DNA of 6,653 bases from the NCBI GenBank assembly GCA_013330925.1, contig DUHJ01000224.1, forward strand, positions 1-6,653, given 5' to 3'. The notes beneath the pieces are model-generated. The model worked only from the letters and a program-made list of their open reading frames with translations. It ran no database searches and was not told where the DNA came from. Source of the DNA: Candidatus Poseidoniaceae archaeon (GTDB lineage: Archaea > Thermoplasmatota > Poseidoniia > Poseidoniales > Poseidoniaceae). Positions 6,323 to 6,653 of this stretch are shown piece by piece (position 1 is the first letter of the stretch; each line of letters starts with the position of its first letter). The position numbers and the translations under genes are program-made.

Positions 6323-6653
6323 TCAACGAGGACGACCCGACCCCGGGAATCGCTCGGACTTCCGGGTGTGCATTGGTGCACCCCGGTTGACCATGTCGAG
6401 ATCGGCCACCGACATGCGACGTGGCGGTCCACCTGCCACCGTCCCGCCCAACTTCTGTTTCAGGCCTTCAGCGGCCGCACGCCCTCGATAGGCGGAAGGA
6501 CCGATCAAAGCATCCAGCGCAGGGCTTCCGTCGGTGGGATCCTCGCGCTTGAGCCACCAACCACGCCCAAGCGGCTTGGTTCGAGGTGGTTTGGCGCGTT
6601 CCATTTTAGCAGAGCGACGCTTGAGTCGAGCCTGAATGGACCGTTCGGCGATC
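6323..6653 (-). CDS. Unrecognised basic protein, C-terminal part
   Basis: The frame stays open from its stop at 6323-6325 to the right edge, giving about 109 residues of C-terminal sequence. An in-frame ATG at 6604 would give a 93-residue protein, but the codons above it (IAERSIQARLKRRSAK) continue in the same basic style with no stop, so the real start probably lies outside the window. The N-terminal visible part is rich in Lys and Arg and contains GRGWWLKREDPTDG. It is followed by an Ala/Gly-containing helix-like stretch (AYRGRAAAEGLKQKLGG) and an Arg-rich tail ending GSGRPR. No signal peptide, TM helix or known motif is visible. The high charge suggests a nucleic-acid or ribosome partner, but this is only a guess. 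It lies about 98 nt upstream of the TSP3 start, with a promoter-like spacer between, so it is probably a separate transcription unit. I do not recognise the family. Confidence 0.6.
   Translation of the reverse strand, partial: IAERSIQARLKRRSAKMERAKPPRTKPLGRGWWLKREDPTDGSPALDALIGPSAYRGRAAAEGLKQKLGGTVAGGPPRRMSVADLDMVNRGAPMHTRKSERFPGSGRPR

Overview
The window (about 58% G+C by eye) is read almost entirely from the minus strand and holds five genes in one direction. From right to left (the direction of transcription) they are: the 3' part of an unrecognised basic protein; a very large acidic surface protein built from thrombospondin type-3 (TSP3) calcium-binding repeats; a secreted Ig/PKD-type protein with a C-terminal membrane anchor; a cytosolic Xaa-Pro aminopeptidase (M24B, PepP-like); and the 5' part of a radical-SAM menaquinone enzyme resembling MqnC. 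No tRNA, rRNA, insertion sequence or CRISPR array was seen.

The likely source is an archaeon, probably a marine planktonic Euryarchaeote such as Marine Group II (Poseidoniales). The reasons are a TATA-like box about 25-40 nt upstream of the probable start of the TSP3 gene, mostly missing or weak Shine-Dalgarno sequences, and the combination of a TSP3 giant, a PKD protein with a C-terminal anchor, and a peptidase. This is an inference from style and gene content, and I could not run a phylogenetic search.

Region by region: 1-215 is the N-terminal part of the MqnC-like protein, cut by the left edge just after its first radical-SAM cysteine. 220-1605 is the aminopeptidase, with all expected dinuclear-metal ligands. 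1629-3107 is the PKD protein (signal peptide, beta domains, PKD, TM helix, short tail). 3120-6224 is the TSP3 giant (N-terminal hydrophobic segment, about 21 D-x-D-x-D-G loops, two non-repeat inserts, 14 cysteines that fall into seven neighbouring pairs). 6225-6322 is the only real intergenic space; it carries a TATA-like box flanked by an exact 8-bp inverted repeat. 6323-6653 is an open frame running off the right edge.

The spacing is tight (12 nt, 23 nt and 4 nt between the last four genes), so they could be transcribed from the promoter near 6263. The first two make an extracytoplasmic pair anchored from opposite ends, an N-terminal segment in one and a C-terminal helix in the other. The aminopeptidase fits a cell that feeds on peptides. 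The MqnC-like protein belongs to respiratory quinone synthesis and may simply be a neighbour, although its start is almost directly joined to the peptidase stop.
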